Shown: positions 8,530-18,381, counted from the first letter of the stretch. The stretch is 64,000 nt of DNA from Psychromarinibacter sediminicola (GCF_029168335.1 NZ_JARGYC010000016.1:1-64000), one strand, 5' to 3'. A program made the numbers and translations. Notes: generated by a model from the sequence alone, not told the origin.

Positions 8530-9399
8530 ATGACCCCGCGCTATCCCGATCCGCTGGAAAGCTTCGTCCACCCGGCCCGCGCCGCGCCGGAACCCTGGCG
8601 GCTGGCGCTTGGCTGCCTGCTCTGCACCGTGATCTACGTGATCGGGCTGAACCTGTACCTCGTGCTCGTCACCGGCCTGCCCGGGGCGCCGAGCATCCTG
8701 GCGGTCACCCGGGCGCAGACGCCCGGCGCGGCGCTGTGGCTGCTGGGCTCTTTCGCGGCGATGGCGCTGGGCCCCTGGGTCGCCGCCCCGCTGCTGCATG
8801 CGCGCCCGCCGGTCACGCTGTTCGGCCATACCGGCCGCGAGGTTCGCGATTTCGCCACCGCGGCGGCCGCCGTCGGCGGCGTGCAGGTGCTCTCGGTCCT
8901 CGTCTGGTCGCTGTTCAACGACGCGGTTCCGGGGGTCGGCTTCGGCCTCTGGCTGACGTTCCTGCCGCTCTCCGTCGCGGTGCTGGCGCTGCAGGCCGGG
9001 GCGGAGGAGATCCTGTTCCGCGGCTACCTCCTGCAGCAACTGGCGGCGCGGTTCCGCTCGCCGCTGGTCTGGGCGGTGCTGCCATCTCTGCTGTTCGGGC
9101 TGCTGCACTACGATCCCGCGATGGGCGACAGCGCCTGGCAGATCGTCCTCGCGACGCTGATCTTCGGGCTCATCGCCGCCGATCTCACCGCCGCCACGGG
9201 CAGCCTGGCCGCCGCCTGGGGGATGCACTTTGCCAACAACGCCACCGCGCTTCTGCTTCTGGCGACCGAAGGCACCGTGCCGGGCCTTGCGCTCTACCGC
9301 ACGCCCTATGTCGCCAGCGAAGCGGGCGGGCTGATCGTCTGGGACGTCGTCGTGCTGCTGATCGGCTGGGGCCTGGCCCGGCGGGCGCTGCTGCGCTGA
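8530..9399 (+). CDS. CPBP-family intramembrane metalloprotease
   Basis: A 289-residue polytopic membrane protein of the CAAX protease/bacteriocin-processing (ABI/CPBP) family. The active-site motifs are present in order: EEILFRGYLLQ (the EExxxR motif, about 157-167), FGLLHY (FxxxH, about 190-195) and a final MHFANN with the third histidine. Seven or eight hydrophobic segments are visible. The substrate is unknown. Relatives act in prenyl-protein processing in eukaryotes, and in bacteriocin self-immunity or sigma-factor signalling in bacteria. Next to accD-folC but with its own upstream region shared with the divergent lipoprotein gene. Confidence 0.88.
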   Translation: MTPRYPDPLESFVHPARAAPEPWRLALGCLLCTVIYVIGLNLYLVLVTGLPGAPSILAVTRAQTPGAALWLLGSFAAMALGPWVAAPLLHARPPVTLFGHTGREVRDFATAAAAVGGVQVLSVLVWSLFNDAVPGVGFGLWLTFLPLSVAVLALQAGAEEILFRGYLLQQLAARFRSPLVWAVLPSLLFGLLHYDPAMGDSAWQIVLATLIFGLIAADLTAATGSLAAAWGMHFANNATALLLLATEGTVPGLALYRTPYVASEAGGLIVWDVVVLLIGWGLARRALLR

Positions 9400-9462
9400 T
9401 TGCATTCCGCGGCCCCGCCGACTATCTGACCCCCAACACTCCGAACAGCCGCAGGGCGCGCG

Positions 9463-10431
9463 ATGAACTGGATTTCCAACTACGTCCGACCGAAGATCAA
9501 TTCGCTGTTCTCGCGGCGGGAAACGCCCGAGAACCTGTGGACGAAGTGCCCGGAATGCGGCTCGATGCTGTTTCACCGCGAGGTGTCGGAGAATCTGAAC
9601 GTCTGCACCAGCTGCGACCACCACATGGCGATCGCCCCGCGGGCGCGGTTCGCCGCGCTGTTCGACGGCGGCGTCTTCTCCACCGTGCCTGTGCCCGAAC
9701 CGGTGGCCGACCCGCTGCATTTCCGCGACCAGAAACGCTATCCGGAGCGGATGCGCGCGGCCCAGCGCGAGACCGGCGAGCACGAGGCGATGCTGGTCGC
9801 GCAGGGCGAGATCGGGCGAACCCCGGTGGTCTGCGCGGCGCAGGACTTCAGCTTCATGGGCGGCTCGATGGGCATGTATGTGGGCAACGCGATCATCGCC
9901 GCCGCCGAACGCGCGGTGGAGTCCCAGTCGCCGCTGATCCTGTTCTCCGCCGCCGGCGGCGCGCGGATGCAGGAGGGCATTCTCAGCCTGATGCAGATGC
10001 CGCGCACCACCGTCGCGGTCGAGATGCTGAAGGAGGCCGGGCTGCCCTATATCGTGGTGCTGACCCATCCCACGACCGGCGGCGTCACCGCCTCCTACGC
10101 GATGCTGGGCGACATTCACATCGCCGAGCCCAACGCGCTGATCTGCTTCGCCGGCCCCCGCGTCATCGAACAGACCATCCGCGAGAAGCTGCCCGAGGGC
10201 TTCCAGCGGGCCGAGTACCTGCTGGACCACGGGATGCTGGACCGGGTCACGCATCGCAAGGACATGCGGGACGAGCTGATCGCCATCGTTCGGATGCTCA
10301 TGCGGCTGGGCCCGGCGGTGCGCGGCGACCTGCCCGCCCCGGACCCCGTCGAGGCCCTCGCGAAGCCGGCGGCGCCCGAGGCCCCGGACACCAGGGCGTC
10401 AGAGCCCGCCGAGGAGGCGAAGCCGGAGTGA
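9463..10431 (+). CDS. accD: Acetyl-CoA carboxylase carboxyltransferase subunit beta
   Basis: The beta half of the carboxyltransferase that makes malonyl-CoA for fatty acid synthesis, working with AccA. The 322-residue protein has the N-terminal zinc ribbon (CPECG at about 28-32 and CTSCDHH at about 46-52) and the crotonase-fold core with [12 protein letters not shown] and [10 protein letters not shown]. After about residue 285 comes an acidic Ala/Pro/Glu-rich tail, a common feature in this group. Its TGA overlaps the GTG of folC; the accD-folC pairing is widely conserved. Confidence 0.96.
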   Translation: MNWISNYVRPKINSLFSRRETPENLWTKCPECGSMLFHREVSENLNVCTSCDHHMAIAPRARFAALFDGGVFSTVPVPEPVADPLHFRDQKRYPERMRAAQRETGEHEAMLVAQGEIGRTPVVCAAQDFSFMGGSMGMYVGNAIIAAAERAVESQSPLILFSAAGGARMQEGILSLMQMPRTTVAVEMLKEAGLPYIVVLTHPTTGGVTASYAMLGDIHIAEPNALICFAGPRVIEQTIREKLPEGFQRAEYLLDHGMLDRVTHRKDMRDELIAIVRMLMRLGPAVRGDLPAPDPVEALAKPAAPEAPDTRASEPAEEAKPE

Positions 10432-11699
10432 GCGCCGACAGCTCCGACGTCATCCTGGACCGGATGATGTCGCTCCACCCCAAGATCATCGACCTCACGC
10501 TCGACCGCGTCTGGCGGCTCCTGCACGCGCTGGGCGACCCGCAGGACCGGCTGCCGCCCGTCATTCACATTGCGGGGACCAACGGAAAGGGATCGGTGCA
10601 GGCGATGCTGCGCGCCGGGATCGAGGGGGCGGGCCGTCGCGCCCATGCCTATACCTCGCCGCATCTCGTGCGGTTTCACGAGCGCATCCGCCTGGCCGGA
10701 GACCTCATCGACGAATCCGCGCTGACGGCCGTGCTCGACGAGTGCGAGGCCGCCAATGGCGGGGCCGACATCACCTATTTCGAGATCACCACCTGCGCCG
10801 CGCTGCTCGCCTTCTCGCGCGCGGCGGCGGATTACACGTTGCTGGAGGTCGGCCTCGGCGGCCGGCTGGACGCCACCAATGTGGTCGACCCGGTGCTGAC
10901 GATCATCACGCCCGTCTCCATGGATCACCAGGGCTATCTCGGCGAGACGCTGGAGGAGATCGCCGCCGAGAAGGCCGGCATCCTGAAACCCGGCGTGCCC
11001 TGCATCGTCGGCCGGCAGGACGACGCCGCGCTGGAGGTGATCGAGCGGCAGGCCGCCCGCCTCGGCGCACCGCTTCTGGTCCAGGGGCAGGACTGGCACG
11101 TCATGCCCGAGGAGGGCCGGCTGGTCTATCAGGACGAAGCGGGCCTACTCGACCTGCCCCTGCCGCGGCTCATGGGGCATCACCAGTTCGACAATGCCGG
11201 CATCGCCTTGGCCGCCATGCGGCAACTCGGCCTGCCGGAGACAGCGCACGACGCCGCGATGCAGCGCGTGGCGTGGCCCGCGCGGATGCAGTACCTCACC
11301 CGCGGTCCCCTGCCCGAGGCGGCGCCCCGGGCCGAGCTGTGGCTGGACGGCGGCCACAACCCCGCCGCCGGGGCCAGCCTCGCCCGCACGCTCGGGGACA
11401 TGCCGCCGAAGCCGCTGCATCTGATCTGCGGCATGCTGAACACCAAGGATCCGGTCGGCTACCTCACGCCGCTCGCGCCGCTGGCCCAGTCGCTGCACGC
11501 GGTCAGCATCGACGGTGTCACCGCCACCCTGTCCGCCGCCGAAACCGCCGCCGCCGCGCGCGAGGCCGGGATGCAGGCGACGGAGGCCGCCACCGTCCTC
11601 GATGCCGTGCGGGCCATCGCGGCGTCCGACCCGGACGCGCGGATCCTCGTCTGCGGCTCGCTCTACCTCGCGGGGACGGTCCTGGCCGAGAACGGCTGA
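10428..11699 (+). CDS. folC: Folylpolyglutamate synthase / dihydrofolate synthase
   Basis: Adds glutamate to dihydropteroate and to tetrahydrofolate. The 423-residue Mur-ligase-type enzyme shows the P-loop [11 protein letters not shown] (about 43-53), [13 protein letters not shown], the ligase motif [13 protein letters not shown] and the C-terminal GHNPAAG and VCGSLYLAG motifs. It starts at GTG 10428 within the accD stop codon, so its translation is coupled to accD. A structured repeat follows its stop codon, between it and the convergent thpR. Confidence 0.96.
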   Translation: MSADSSDVILDRMMSLHPKIIDLTLDRVWRLLHALGDPQDRLPPVIHIAGTNGKGSVQAMLRAGIEGAGRRAHAYTSPHLVRFHERIRLAGDLIDESALTAVLDECEAANGGADITYFEITTCAALLAFSRAAADYTLLEVGLGGRLDATNVVDPVLTIITPVSMDHQGYLGETLEEIAAEKAGILKPGVPCIVGRQDDAALEVIERQAARLGAPLLVQGQDWHVMPEEGRLVYQDEAGLLDLPLPRLMGHHQFDNAGIALAAMRQLGLPETAHDAAMQRVAWPARMQYLTRGPLPEAAPRAELWLDGGHNPAAGASLARTLGDMPPKPLHLICGMLNTKDPVGYLTPLAPLAQSLHAVSIDGVTATLSAAETAAAAREAGMQATEAATVLDAVRAIAASDPDARILVCGSLYLAGTVLAENG

Positions 11700-11726
11700 G
11701 TCCGCTCCAAGCCGTACCGACCCCCG

Positions 11727-11847
11727 CTTCTTCTTCTCGTTGAAAATACGCCAGGGGGGTCGTCCATTGTGCGCCATTGGTGCAAGCACAATGGACGACG
11801 GGGACAGCGTCCCCCCAGCGGATCGGACCGCGCCAGCGGTCCGAAAC
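11727..11847 (-). repeat. Structured intergenic repeat, copy A
   Basis: Oriented here on the minus strand, matching copy B at 33291-33408. From the 5' end on that strand it has three hairpins: CGGACCGC/GCGGTCCG (11824-11843), GGGGAC/GTCCCC (about 11800-11814) and CCATTG-TGC-TT-GCA-C-CAATGG (within 11763-11784 on the plus strand), the last overlapping an alternative 12-bp stem CGTCCATTGTGC/GCACAATGGACG (11761-11797). It ends in the shared GTATTTTC..GAGAAGAAG block. It separates the convergent folC and thpR genes. Confidence 0.8.
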
Positions 11848-11852
11848 ACCCC

Positions 11853-12392
11853 TCACAACGGGTATTCCGCCAGCGCCTCGTGCACCGCGCCGCCCTTGCC
11901 CAGGATCGACCGGTACAGCACGAATTCCGTCACCTCGAAGGGCGGCGAGGGAAACGTCTCCCAGATCTCCAAAAACCGCCGCAGCTTTTCCAGCTCGTCC
12001 GGCTCCATCCGCTCGTCGAACCGCGCCAGTGTCACATGCGGCCGGAACCGTTCCCGCGACAGCTCGATCCCGGCCACCCGCGCCGCCGAGCGTACCTTGC
12101 CGCGCAGCTCCTTCAGCGCCGGTTCAGGCTCTACTCCGGCCCAAAGCACCCGTGGCTCGTGCTTGCCGAAGGTCCCCAGCCCGCGCATCTGCAGGGCGAA
12201 CCGCGGCAGCTTCACTCGCTCCAGCTCGTGGTGCAGTTCTTCCAGCACGTCGCCCGGCTGGTCGTCCAGGAAGGCGAGCGTCAGATGGAACTGCTCGGGA
12301 TCGGTCGGGCGCCCCACCGGCAGCCGCTCCTGCACGGTTTCCAGCGCCTCCTGCACGGCGAAGGGAAGGTCGACGGCGACGAAGGCCCGCAT
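11853..12392 (-). CDS. thpR: RNA 2',3'-cyclic phosphodiesterase (2H family)
   Basis: A 179-residue 2H phosphoesterase. The two catalytic motifs are FHLTLAF (about 36-42) and PHVTLARF (about 120-127), and the N-terminus MRAFVAVDLP matches the ThpR/LigT family. It opens 2',3'-cyclic phosphates on RNA and can ligate tRNA halves in vitro; its physiological substrate is unclear. The ATG overlaps the stop codon of zapE (ATGA), so it is co-translated with zapE. Confidence 0.94.
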   Translation of the reverse strand: MRAFVAVDLPFAVQEALETVQERLPVGRPTDPEQFHLTLAFLDDQPGDVLEELHHELERVKLPRFALQMRGLGTFGKHEPRVLWAGVEPEPALKELRGKVRSAARVAGIELSRERFRPHVTLARFDERMEPDELEKLRRFLEIWETFPSPPFEVTEFVLYRSILGKGGAVHEALAEYPL

Positions 12393-13465
12393 CACGGCCC
12401 CCAATCGGCCGACTGCATCTCGCGCAGGCGGCTGGCGGTGCGTTCGAATTCGAAACTGCCCTCGCCCTCGATATAGAGCCGCTCCGGCACGTCCGCCGCG
12501 CTGGCGATCAGCTTGACGCGCGCCTCGTAGAGCGCGTCGATCAGGGTGACGAAGCGCTTGGCCTCGTTGAAATTGGAACGGGACAATCGCGGGATGTCCT
12601 CCAGGATCAGCACCCGGACCGCCTCGGCCACCGCCAGATAGTCCGCCGGCCCCAGCATCCGGCCGCATAACTCCCAGAATTCACACCGCGCCACACCGTT
12701 CTGATACCCCGGAAGCACCACGTCGCGCCCCTTCACGCGCAGCGTCAGCGGCGCCCAGTCGCCGCCGGTCAAATCGTTCCAAAGCCGGTCGATCTCCGCC
12801 CGCGCCTCGGCGTTCGCGGGCGTAAAATAGGCATTGGAACGGGACAAACGGTCCTGGCGGTAGTCGGTGGGCGACTGCAGGTGGTGCACCACCATCCGCT
12901 CCTTGATCAGCTCGATGAACGGCAGGAACAGCGCCCGGTTCAGCCCGTCCTTGTACAGCTCGTCCGGCACCCGGTTCGACGTGGTCACCACCACGACGCC
13001 CGCGTCGAACAACGTCTCGAACAGCCGCCCAACGATCATCGCGTCGGTGATGTCCGAGATCTGCATCTCGTCGAAGCACAGAAGCCGCGCCGAGTCCGCG
13101 ACCTTCTCGGCCACCGGCTTTAGCGCGTCGTCGACGTCCCGCTGCCGGGCCTCGTGCATGCCGGAATGGATTTCCTGCATGAAGGCATGGAAATGCACCC
13201 GCCGCTTCGCCTCGATCGGGACCGTGCCGTAGAACAGGTCCATCAGCATCGACTTGCCGCGCCCGACGCCGCCCCACAGGTACAGCCCCCTGGGCGGCTC
13301 GGGCGTCTTGGAAAACAGCCCGCGCAGGCCCTTTTTCTCCGGAACAGTCTCGAAATGCGCCCGGATCTCCTCCAGCACCGGCAGTATCGCGTGCTGCGCC
13401 GGGTCGGCGGCCAGCTCGCCCGCCGCGACGCGGGCCTCGTATATGTCCTGCACACGCTCGGCCAT
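12392..13465 (-). CDS. zapE: Cell division protein ZapE (AFG1-like ATPase)
   Basis: A 357-residue AFG1-family P-loop ATPase. Walker A is GGVGRGKSML (about 65-74), Walker B is LLCFDEMQI, and sensor-type TTSNRVPDELY follows. In E. coli ZapE binds FtsZ under anaerobic or stress conditions and at the Z ring; mitochondrial AFG1 aids turnover of complex IV subunits. The first gene of the zapE-thpR pair, divergent from the MFS gene across 120 bases. A GGGAGGA ribosome binding site sits very close to the chosen ATG, slightly tighter than usual. Confidence 0.94.
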   Translation of the reverse strand: MAERVQDIYEARVAAGELAADPAQHAILPVLEEIRAHFETVPEKKGLRGLFSKTPEPPRGLYLWGGVGRGKSMLMDLFYGTVPIEAKRRVHFHAFMQEIHSGMHEARQRDVDDALKPVAEKVADSARLLCFDEMQISDITDAMIVGRLFETLFDAGVVVVTTSNRVPDELYKDGLNRALFLPFIELIKERMVVHHLQSPTDYRQDRLSRSNAYFTPANAEARAEIDRLWNDLTGGDWAPLTLRVKGRDVVLPGYQNGVARCEFWELCGRMLGPADYLAVAEAVRVLILEDIPRLSRSNFNEAKRFVTLIDALYEARVKLIASAADVPERLYIEGEGSFEFERTASRLREMQSADWGP

Positions 13466-13585
13466 CTCCTCCCGGATAACTTCCGCGCGCGGATAAGGAA
13501 AGCTGATGCTGCGCCTCACGGTTTTGAATTTGACGCCGGCGAGCATCCGGGGCAACTCTCGCCGCCCGACAGCCGGAGACCTCCG

Positions 13586-14839
13586 ATGCCCCAGTCCGCG
13601 CGCCTCGTCACCCCGATCCTGATCGGCGGATGCCTGATCATCCTGGTCAACTTCGCCATCCGGGCGAGCTTTGGCGTGTTCCAGATTCCCGTGGCGGAGG
13701 AATTCGGCTGGCTCAGAGCCGATTTTTCCATGGCCATCGCCATCCAGAACCTCGCCTGGGGCATCGGCCAGCCGCTGTTCGGCGCCTTCGCGGAGCGGTT
13801 CGGCGACCGCCGCGCGCTGATCCTCGGCGCGCTGGTCTATGCCCTTGGCCTGACGCTCTCCGCCTTCGCCGTGACGCCGGCGCAGCACTGGGCGCTGGAG
13901 GTGCTGGTGGGCTTCGGCATCGCCGGCACCGGCTTCGGCGTGCTGCTGGCGGTGGTCGGCCGCGCCGCGAGCGACGCCAACCGGTCGATGGCGCTGGCCA
14001 TCGTCACCGCCGCCGGCTCGGCGGGGCAGGTCGTCGGCGCTCCCATCGCCGAGGCGCTGATGACCGTGGTGCCCTGGCAGACGGTTTTCCTGATCTTCGC
14101 CGCCGCGATCCTCGCGGTGCTCTTCGCCCTGCCGATGCTGCGCGGCGCGCCGCAGGCCTCGGCCACGGGCCTCGATGAGCCGCTGGGCGAGGTGCTGGGT
14201 CGGGCGCTGCGCGACCCGAGCTATACGCTGATCTTCCTGGGCTTTTTCTCCTGCGGCTACCAGCTGGGCTTCATCACCGCGCATTTCCCGGCGATGGTGA
14301 CCGAGATGTGCGGCGCGATCGACCCCTCGGGCACGCTCGCCTCGGTCGGCGTCGCCACCACCTCGGCGCTGGGCGCCGTGGCGATCTCGGTGATCGGGCT
14401 GGCGAATATCGGCGGGACACTCGCCGCCGGCTGGCTCGGCAACCGTATCCCGCGCAAGTACCTGCTGACCGGGATCTACACCGCCCGGACCCTTGCCGCG
14501 GCGACGTTCATCCTGCTGCCGATCACGCCGGCCTCGGTCATCGTCTTCTCGGTCGTGATGGGCTCGCTCTGGCTCGCCACCGTCCCGCTGACCAGCGGCC
14601 TCGTGGCGCATATCTACGGGCTGCGCTACATGGGCACGCTCTATGGGCTGGTGTTCTTCAGCCACCAGCTTGGCTCGTTCCTGGGCGTCTGGCTGGGCGG
14701 GCGGATGTACGACGCCTTCGGCGACTACACCGCCGTCTGGTGGGTCGGCGTCGGCATCGGTGCGTTCAGCGCCATCGTCCACCTGCCGGTGCGGGAAGAG
14801 CCGCTGGCCCTGCGGCGCCCGGCCCTCGCGGCGGAATAG
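13586..14839 (+). CDS. MFS transporter
   Basis: A 417-residue major facilitator protein with twelve hydrophobic segments. The motif between helices 2 and 3 is present (GAFAERFGDRRALI), and a matching half motif occurs before the seventh helix (GWLGNRIPRKYLL). The overall look resembles the oxalate/formate antiporter or monocarboxylate branch (CynX/OFA-like), but the substrate cannot be read from sequence. ATG 13586 starts immediately before the basic residues and first helix. It converges on the HAD gene with only two bases between stop codons. Confidence 0.9.
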   Translation: MPQSARLVTPILIGGCLIILVNFAIRASFGVFQIPVAEEFGWLRADFSMAIAIQNLAWGIGQPLFGAFAERFGDRRALILGALVYALGLTLSAFAVTPAQHWALEVLVGFGIAGTGFGVLLAVVGRAASDANRSMALAIVTAAGSAGQVVGAPIAEALMTVVPWQTVFLIFAAAILAVLFALPMLRGAPQASATGLDEPLGEVLGRALRDPSYTLIFLGFFSCGYQLGFITAHFPAMVTEMCGAIDPSGTLASVGVATTSALGAVAISVIGLANIGGTLAAGWLGNRIPRKYLLTGIYTARTLAAATFILLPITPASVIVFSVVMGSLWLATVPLTSGLVAHIYGLRYMGTLYGLVFFSHQLGSFLGVWLGGRMYDAFGDYTAVWWVGVGIGAFSAIVHLPVREEPLALRRPALAAE

Positions 14840-14841
14840 GG

Positions 14842-15468
14842 TCAGACGGCGGCCGCGTCTTCGGGCAGCAGCCGCTCCGCCACCAGCCGCCGGGCCAGCC
14901 CCTTTGGCCCCTCGAACAGGTGCCCCTGCCAGCCGCGGGCGCGGGCCGCCTCGATGTTCTCGGGCCTGTCGTCGGTGAAGAACAGCCGCTCCGGCGCGAC
15001 GCCGGTTTCTGTCTCTAAACGGGCATAGATCTCCGGATCCGGCTTGATCGCACGCAGCGTGGCCGAGACGAAGCGATCGTCGAACTCGGTCAGCGCGGGA
15101 TAGGCCGCGTCGGCCATCGCCAGCGTGCGCTCCCCGAAATTCGTCAGCGCGTAGACCGGCACCCCGCGCGACCGCAGCGCCCGGAGCAACCGCACCGATC
15201 CCGGGATCAGCGAATGCGCCATCTGCAGCCAGTCCGAGTGCCACAGCCGGATCAGATCGGCATGGGCCGGATGCGCCGCGGCGTATTCCTCGACCAGCGC
15301 GGCGATGTCCTCGCCCTTGTCCGAACGCAGGTTCATCCCTTCCAGGTCCACGGCCGCGAACAGCGCCTCACGCGCCGCACGGCCGATCCGGCGGTCATAG
15401 TACCCTTCGGGATCCCAGTTCAGCAGCACCCGGCCGATGTCGAAGACGACCGCGTCGATTGTCGCCAT
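14842..15468 (-). CDS. HAD-superfamily hydrolase, subfamily IA
   Basis: A 208-residue haloacid dehalogenase-type phosphatase, close in plan to YihX (alpha-glucose-1-phosphatase). Motif I is VVFDIGRVLLNWD with nucleophile D10 region, motif II is ALTNFGE, motif III includes IKPDPEIY, and motif IV is FFTDDRPENI. The cap is the small helical type. The substrate is a phosphomonoester that cannot be named. GGGAGT lies seven bases upstream of the ATG. It is followed on the same strand side by its neighbour, a drug/metabolite transporter gene located upstream of it by 50 bases. Confidence 0.9.
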   Translation of the reverse strand: MATIDAVVFDIGRVLLNWDPEGYYDRRIGRAAREALFAAVDLEGMNLRSDKGEDIAALVEEYAAAHPAHADLIRLWHSDWLQMAHSLIPGSVRLLRALRSRGVPVYALTNFGERTLAMADAAYPALTEFDDRFVSATLRAIKPDPEIYARLETETGVAPERLFFTDDRPENIEAARARGWQGHLFEGPKGLARRLVAERLLPEDAAAV

Positions 15469-15518
15469 TCCGGGACTCCCTGCCTGTCCGTGGTCTGCCT
15501 GGGGGCGCCTGATCCCCG

Positions 15519-16478
15519 TCATCGCCGAAGGCGCGGCCGAGGGGCCTCGCGGCCGGCTTGCGTCTCGCGCCAGATCAGGAAGAGACCGGAGCCGACGATC
15601 AGCACGATCCCGCACCAGGCGGCGAGGTCCGGCCACTCTCCGAAGATCGTGACGCCCCAGATCACCGCCATCGGCATCGCGATGTATTCCATCGGCGCGA
15701 CCAGCGCCGCCTCGCTGATCCGGTAGGCCTGGCTGATGAAGAATCCGCCCGCGCCGCTGCACAGCCCGACCAGCCCGATCACCGGCCAGTCGCCGGCGGC
15801 CGGCCAGGTCCAGCCGCGGAAGAAGAACTCCAGCGAGGGGCTGTCCCACCCGGTGAAGCGGCCGTCGCCGATGGCCAGCCCGATGGTGCCGGAGACGAGA
15901 ATGAACGACAGCTGGATATAGACCGCCATCGTGGCCGCGCTGTCGGTCGTGCCCAGCCGCCGGGTGAAGGTGTGAAGCCCCGCGTAGCCCGTCGCGCCCA
16001 GCAGCGGCAGCAGCGCCGCGGGCTGAAACGCCGAGGTGCCGGGCCGCAGCACGATCAGCACGCCCGCCAGCCCCAGCGCGATGGCGGCCCAGCGGCGCGG
16101 GCCGACCGTCTCGCCCAGGAAGATCACCGAGAAGGCGGTGATCAGCAGCGGGCTGACGAAGAAGATGGCCACCGCGTCGGCCAGGGGCAGGGCGGCGACG
16201 CCCAGGAAGAAGGCCATGTTGGCGACGACGACGCAGAGCCCGCGCACCGCGTGCAGCCCGGGCCGCCGAGTCTTCAGGGCGGACAGGCCGCCCGAGACCG
16301 GTAGCACCACGGCCAAGATCAGCACGAGCGCGCAGAGCGAGCGCAGCAGGATCACCTCGTGCAGCGCATAGTCGCCCGAGAGGAACTTGATCGCCATGTC
16401 GTTGACCGAGAAACAGAACACCGCCACCGCGCCGCAGAGCGCGCCGACAACGGGCGGGGCCTTGGTGACGGTGGACAT
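15519..16478 (-). CDS. EamA/DMT-family transporter
   Basis: A 319-residue inner-membrane protein with ten hydrophobic helices arranged as two EamA repeats (about 10-145 and 160-300). The second repeat ends with PMEYIAMPMAVIWGVTIFGEWP, typical of the drug/metabolite transporter superfamily (RhaT/SAM transporter branch). The substrate is unknown; relatives export amino acids or nucleotide derivatives, or import S-adenosylmethionine. It lies upstream of the HAD phosphatase gene on the same strand and may be co-transcribed with it. Confidence 0.9.
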   Translation of the reverse strand: MSTVTKAPPVVGALCGAVAVFCFSVNDMAIKFLSGDYALHEVILLRSLCALVLILAVVLPVSGGLSALKTRRPGLHAVRGLCVVVANMAFFLGVAALPLADAVAIFFVSPLLITAFSVIFLGETVGPRRWAAIALGLAGVLIVLRPGTSAFQPAALLPLLGATGYAGLHTFTRRLGTTDSAATMAVYIQLSFILVSGTIGLAIGDGRFTGWDSPSLEFFFRGWTWPAAGDWPVIGLVGLCSGAGGFFISQAYRISEAALVAPMEYIAMPMAVIWGVTIFGEWPDLAAWCGIVLIVGSGLFLIWRETQAGREAPRPRLRR

Positions 16479-16736
16479 GGGGCGCGGACTCCGGCGTGTG
16501 CGCGATCTGTGGCAGAGCGCGGCGGCGGGGTCCAGAGCGGGCGATGGTCCGGCGGCTGCGGGACCGGCGCAACGCAGGGCGACAGGCGGCCGCCTGTGCC
16601 GCGGTCGGGCCATGCTGCGCGCTCGTCAGCCTGGGGATGTGCGGCAGTTGGGGCCACGCCTTTCGGGAGAGGGCGCAGGAGTGGGGTCGGCGGTCCGCCG
16701 GACCCTCTGGCACGCCCTGCAGGCCCCAGTGACGGC
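16479..16736. other. Intergenic region upstream of the EamA gene
   Basis: About 257 bases between two minus-strand genes. I see one inverted repeat (GGTCC/GGACC around 16693-16710) without a T run and no supported gene. It should hold the promoter of the EamA gene; none is clear by eye. Confidence 0.35.
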
Positions 16737-17324
16737 TCAGCGGTCGTGGAAGCCCTTGCCGTCGCGTATCCTGGGCGCGGCCTTCTCGACGCGGGCGGTG
16801 CGCGTCTTTGCCTGCTTCGCGCCCGAGACATGGATGACCCAGCCGCGGCGGCGGCCGGGCGTGAGGGCGGCCCAGGCCTCGGCCAGCGCCGGGTCGGCGT
16901 CGAGCGCCGCGGCCAGTTCCTCGGGCAGGTCGAGGTCGTCGGGCGGCATCTCGGGGGAGAGGCCGCGCTTTTCGTTCTCGATCGCCTCGTCGAGGTAGGC
17001 GTGGAGCGCGTCGGCGCGCGCGTCGATCTCTTCCAGCGACGTGAAGGGCGCATAGCGGGCGGAGCGGGAATTCGGGCCGGGCGGCTCCAGCATCCCCTCG
17101 GGATCCGTCAGCAGCGCGCCCTTGAAGAAGGACAGGACGCAGCGGTCCTTCAGCCCGTCGATCGTGGCGACATTGCCGCCCGCGTGGCAATAGACCGGCT
17201 GGCGCCACTTCAACTCCTCGGTCAGCGGGTGGTCCAGGACGATCTCGCGCAGCCGTTTCTTCTCGGCCTTCCACGGCGTGTCGCGGTCGAAGAACCTGTC
17301 GAAGCGCGGGTTTCGCTCTCCCAT
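16737..17324 (-). CDS. YdeI/OmdA-type protein with DUF1801 domain
   Basis: A 195-residue protein. The N-terminal half matches the DUF1801 fold (EELKWRQPVYCHAGGNVATIDGLKDRCVLSFFKG region; key part LKWRQPVY), the C-terminal third carries the OmdA-like pattern PEELAAALDADPALAEAW and WVIHVSGAKQAKTRTARV. YdeI in enterobacteria is linked to resistance to peroxide and cationic peptides, but the mechanism is unknown, so function is left open. Divergent from the Liv permease operon. A second, smaller DUF1801 protein occurs in the hydantoinase operon of this window. Confidence 0.85.
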   Translation of the reverse strand: MGERNPRFDRFFDRDTPWKAEKKRLREIVLDHPLTEELKWRQPVYCHAGGNVATIDGLKDRCVLSFFKGALLTDPEGMLEPPGPNSRSARYAPFTSLEEIDARADALHAYLDEAIENEKRGLSPEMPPDDLDLPEELAAALDADPALAEAWAALTPGRRRGWVIHVSGAKQAKTRTARVEKAAPRIRDGKGFHDR

Positions 17325-17454
17325 GGCGTGCCTCTTCGCTGTTCCGGATTGACGCCGGGAGTGTCGCCCGAATCCGTGGCGCCGTCCACGGGCGCGGCCG
17401 GCGGGGGCGGGAATGCGCTTGCCCGGGCGCGCCGCAGCGGGCAACGTCGCGGGC

Positions 17455-18381
17455 ATGGAATTCGGACCCTATCTGATGCTCGCCACGCTGGAAGGCGCCG
17501 TGACGGCGGCGGTGCTGGCGCTGACCGCCGTGGGCCTGTCGCTGGTCTTCGGGATCATGCGGGTGGTGAACGTCGCGCATGGCGAGTTCTTCATGCTGGG
17601 CGCTGTGCTGGCCTGGTGGGTGGCGTCGTGGTTCGGCGGGCACGCGGCCATCGGCTTCGTCGCGGCGGCGGTGCTGGCGCCGCTGCTGGTGGGGGCCTTG
17701 GCGGCGCTGGCGGATGTGACGGTGCTGAAACGGGTCGACTATGACCCGGAGCGGACCATCGTGGTGACCATCGGGCTTTTGTACGTGATTCAGCAGGTCG
17801 TTCTGATGACCTACGGGCCGGAGGCGCGGCCGGTGGAGCCGCCGTTCAACGCGCGGCTGGCCCTGCCCTGGGTCGAGTGGGGCGAAAGCGGGCCGGCGCT
17901 CTACTGGCCCTGGGGGCTGTCGACCACCAGCTACAAGCTGTTCGTCATCGGCGCGGCGGCGGTGGTGCTGGCCGCCGTTTGGCTGTTGATGCGGCACACC
18001 CGGATCGGGCTCGTGCTGCGGGCGACGCAGATGGACGGCGAGATGGCGCAGGTCTTCGGCATCCCGGTGGAGCGGGTCTATGCCTTCACCTTCGGGCTGG
18101 GCGCGGCGCTGGCGGCGCTGGGCGCGGTGCTGATCGTGCCGATCCAGCAGGCGCACTACCTGATGGGGGGCGATCCGCTCTTGCTGTCGTTCATCGTGGT
18201 GATCATCGGCGGTCTGGGCTCGCTGCCCGGCACGGTGGTGGCGGCGCTGCTGATCGGGCTGTCGGACGGCATCATCTCGGTCTTCTTCTCACCGACGCTG
18301 GCGAAGATCCTGGCGACGCTTCTGGTCGCGCTGGTGCTGGTGTTCCGGCCGCAGGGGCTGTTCGGGACGCGCGCGGCATGA
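17455..18381 (+). CDS. Liv/urea-type ABC transporter permease (LivH-like)
   Basis: A 308-residue LivH-family permease with about eight membrane segments and the signature GIMRVVNVAHGEFFMLGA near the second helix. It forms a membrane heterodimer with the LivM-like subunit encoded next. The transported solute may be a branched-chain amino acid, urea or an amide; the family motif does not decide. First gene of a four-gene ABC operon with overlapping junctions; a GTG/ATG choice further upstream is possible but ATG 17455 best fits the family N-terminus. Confidence 0.92.
   Translation: MEFGPYLMLATLEGAVTAAVLALTAVGLSLVFGIMRVVNVAHGEFFMLGAVLAWWVASWFGGHAAIGFVAAAVLAPLLVGALAALADVTVLKRVDYDPERTIVVTIGLLYVIQQVVLMTYGPEARPVEPPFNARLALPWVEWGESGPALYWPWGLSTTSYKLFVIGAAAVVLAAVWLLMRHTRIGLVLRATQMDGEMAQVFGIPVERVYAFTFGLGAALAALGAVLIVPIQQAHYLMGGDPLLLSFIVVIIGGLGSLPGTVVAALLIGLSDGIISVFFSPTLAKILATLLVALVLVFRPQGLFGTRAA

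Noticed and set aside
7747-10254. Open frame of 835 codons on the minus strand over the CPBP and accD genes
   Set aside because: It runs antisense to two clearly conserved genes and its translation is low-complexity (Arg, Gln, His, Gly), the usual shadow in GC-rich DNA; only its last part (the lipoprotein) is real.
14842-18156. Open frame of 1104 codons on the minus strand
   Set aside because: Only the HAD phosphatase part has family motifs; the rest opposes or overlaps the EamA, YdeI-like and Liv permease genes.
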